A DNA stretch of 64,000 bases from Pectobacterium punjabense (GTDB lineage: Bacteria > Pseudomonadota > Gammaproteobacteria > Enterobacterales > Enterobacteriaceae), in contig NZ_CP038498.1 in the NCBI RefSeq assembly GCF_012427845.1, forward strand, positions 4,030,001 to 4,094,000, read 5' to 3'. Positions within the stretch are counted from its first letter, which is position 1. Every line of letters begins with the position of its first letter. This document shows, piece by piece, positions 63,792 to 64,000 of this stretch. A program made the translations under genes and the position numbers. The notes under the pieces were generated by a model. That model saw only the letters and a list, made by a program, of their open reading frames with translations, had not been told where the DNA came from and did no database searches.

Positions 63792-64000
63792 TTATTCAGC
63801 GCGTTCTTGAACCTTATGCAGGTGTACATCCATCTGCGGGTAAGGAATGCCAATACGATGTTCGTCTAGTACACGCTTAAAGCTTTCCAACAGATCCCAG
63901 TACACCGCCTGCGCATTACCGTTGGTCGTCCATACCCATACCACAAAATTCAGCGACGATGCTGCCATTTCATTCAGGCGGATCGTAACGCCTTTGTCAT
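63792..64000 (-). CDS. mscS: Small-conductance mechanosensitive channel MscS, C-terminal part
   Basis: Only the last 69 codons lie in the window; the frame runs off at 64000. The translated end (RLNEMAASSLNFVVWVWTT, then YWDLLESFKRVLDE and IPYPQMDVHLHKV) matches the C-terminal cytoplasmic cage of E. coli MscS closely. In E. coli mscS is the direct neighbour of argO, so this marks the right edge of the inserted catabolic block. Confidence 0.93.
   Translation of the reverse strand, partial: DKGVTIRLNEMAASSLNFVVWVWTTNGNAQAVYWDLLESFKRVLDEHRIGIPYPQMDVHLHKVQERAE

Overview
The window is chromosomal DNA from a soft-rot enterobacterium, most likely Pectobacterium or a close relative. Nearly every housekeeping protein aligns end to end with its E. 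coli counterpart, and the order carAB-dapB-ispH-fkpB-lspA-ileS-ribF-rpsT-nhaRA-dnaJK-satP-mog-talB-yaaA-thrCBAL-lasT-arcA-creA-rob-gpmB-yjjX-trpR-slt-ettA is the E. coli 0/100-minute region. The genus is inferred from remembered family sequences and the plant-sugar gene content, not from a database search.

Layout. 1-1.85 kb: a LysE-type exporter cut by the window edge, a VOC protein and its WYL-type regulator. 2-6.8 kb: carAB with a recognisable PurR box, P1 promoter and two ARG boxes. 6.8-13.8 kb: dapB and the ribF-ileS-lspA-fkpB-ispH operon, whose genes touch or overlap. 14-21 kb: rpsT (TTG start), nhaAR, dnaKJ with sigma-32 promoters, and satP. 21.2-26.9 kb: an MHS-family transporter, mog, a membrane GGDEF enzyme, talB and yaaA (with a 20-bp tandem repeat upstream). 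27-32 kb: thrLABC with a complete attenuator. 32-41.5 kb: lasT, arcA, creA, rob, gpmB, yjjX, trpR with its operator, slt and ettA. 41.5-45.6 kb: a frameshifted chemoreceptor ending in NWETF, a LysR regulator and a divergent MDR dehydrogenase. 45.6-50.5 kb: serA, rpiA, argP, yggE and argO.

50.6-63.75 kb is the accessory part: a block of about 13 kb lying between argO and mscS, which are adjacent in E. coli. It encodes a YiaJ/PlaR-type IclR regulator, a CUT2 sugar ABC importer (ATPase, permease, binding protein), an SMP-30 lactonase, and the yiaKL-MFS-lyxK-yiaQRS pathway that turns 2,3-diketo-L-gulonate into D-xylulose 5-phosphate. The importer-lactonase operon and the yiaK operon share a 38-nt operator-like sequence (31 of 38 identical), placed 3 nt after the predicted -10 in both. 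This points to a single regulon that imports a lactone or related acid, opens it and feeds it into the yia pathway. I judge the combined system to be the most interesting item in the window. Between its two operons lies an inverted-repeat intergenic element bounded by 17-bp direct repeats.

No rRNA, tRNA, CRISPR array, transposase, integrase or phage gene was recognised. Protein functions rest on family recognition; promoters, operators and terminators were read by eye.
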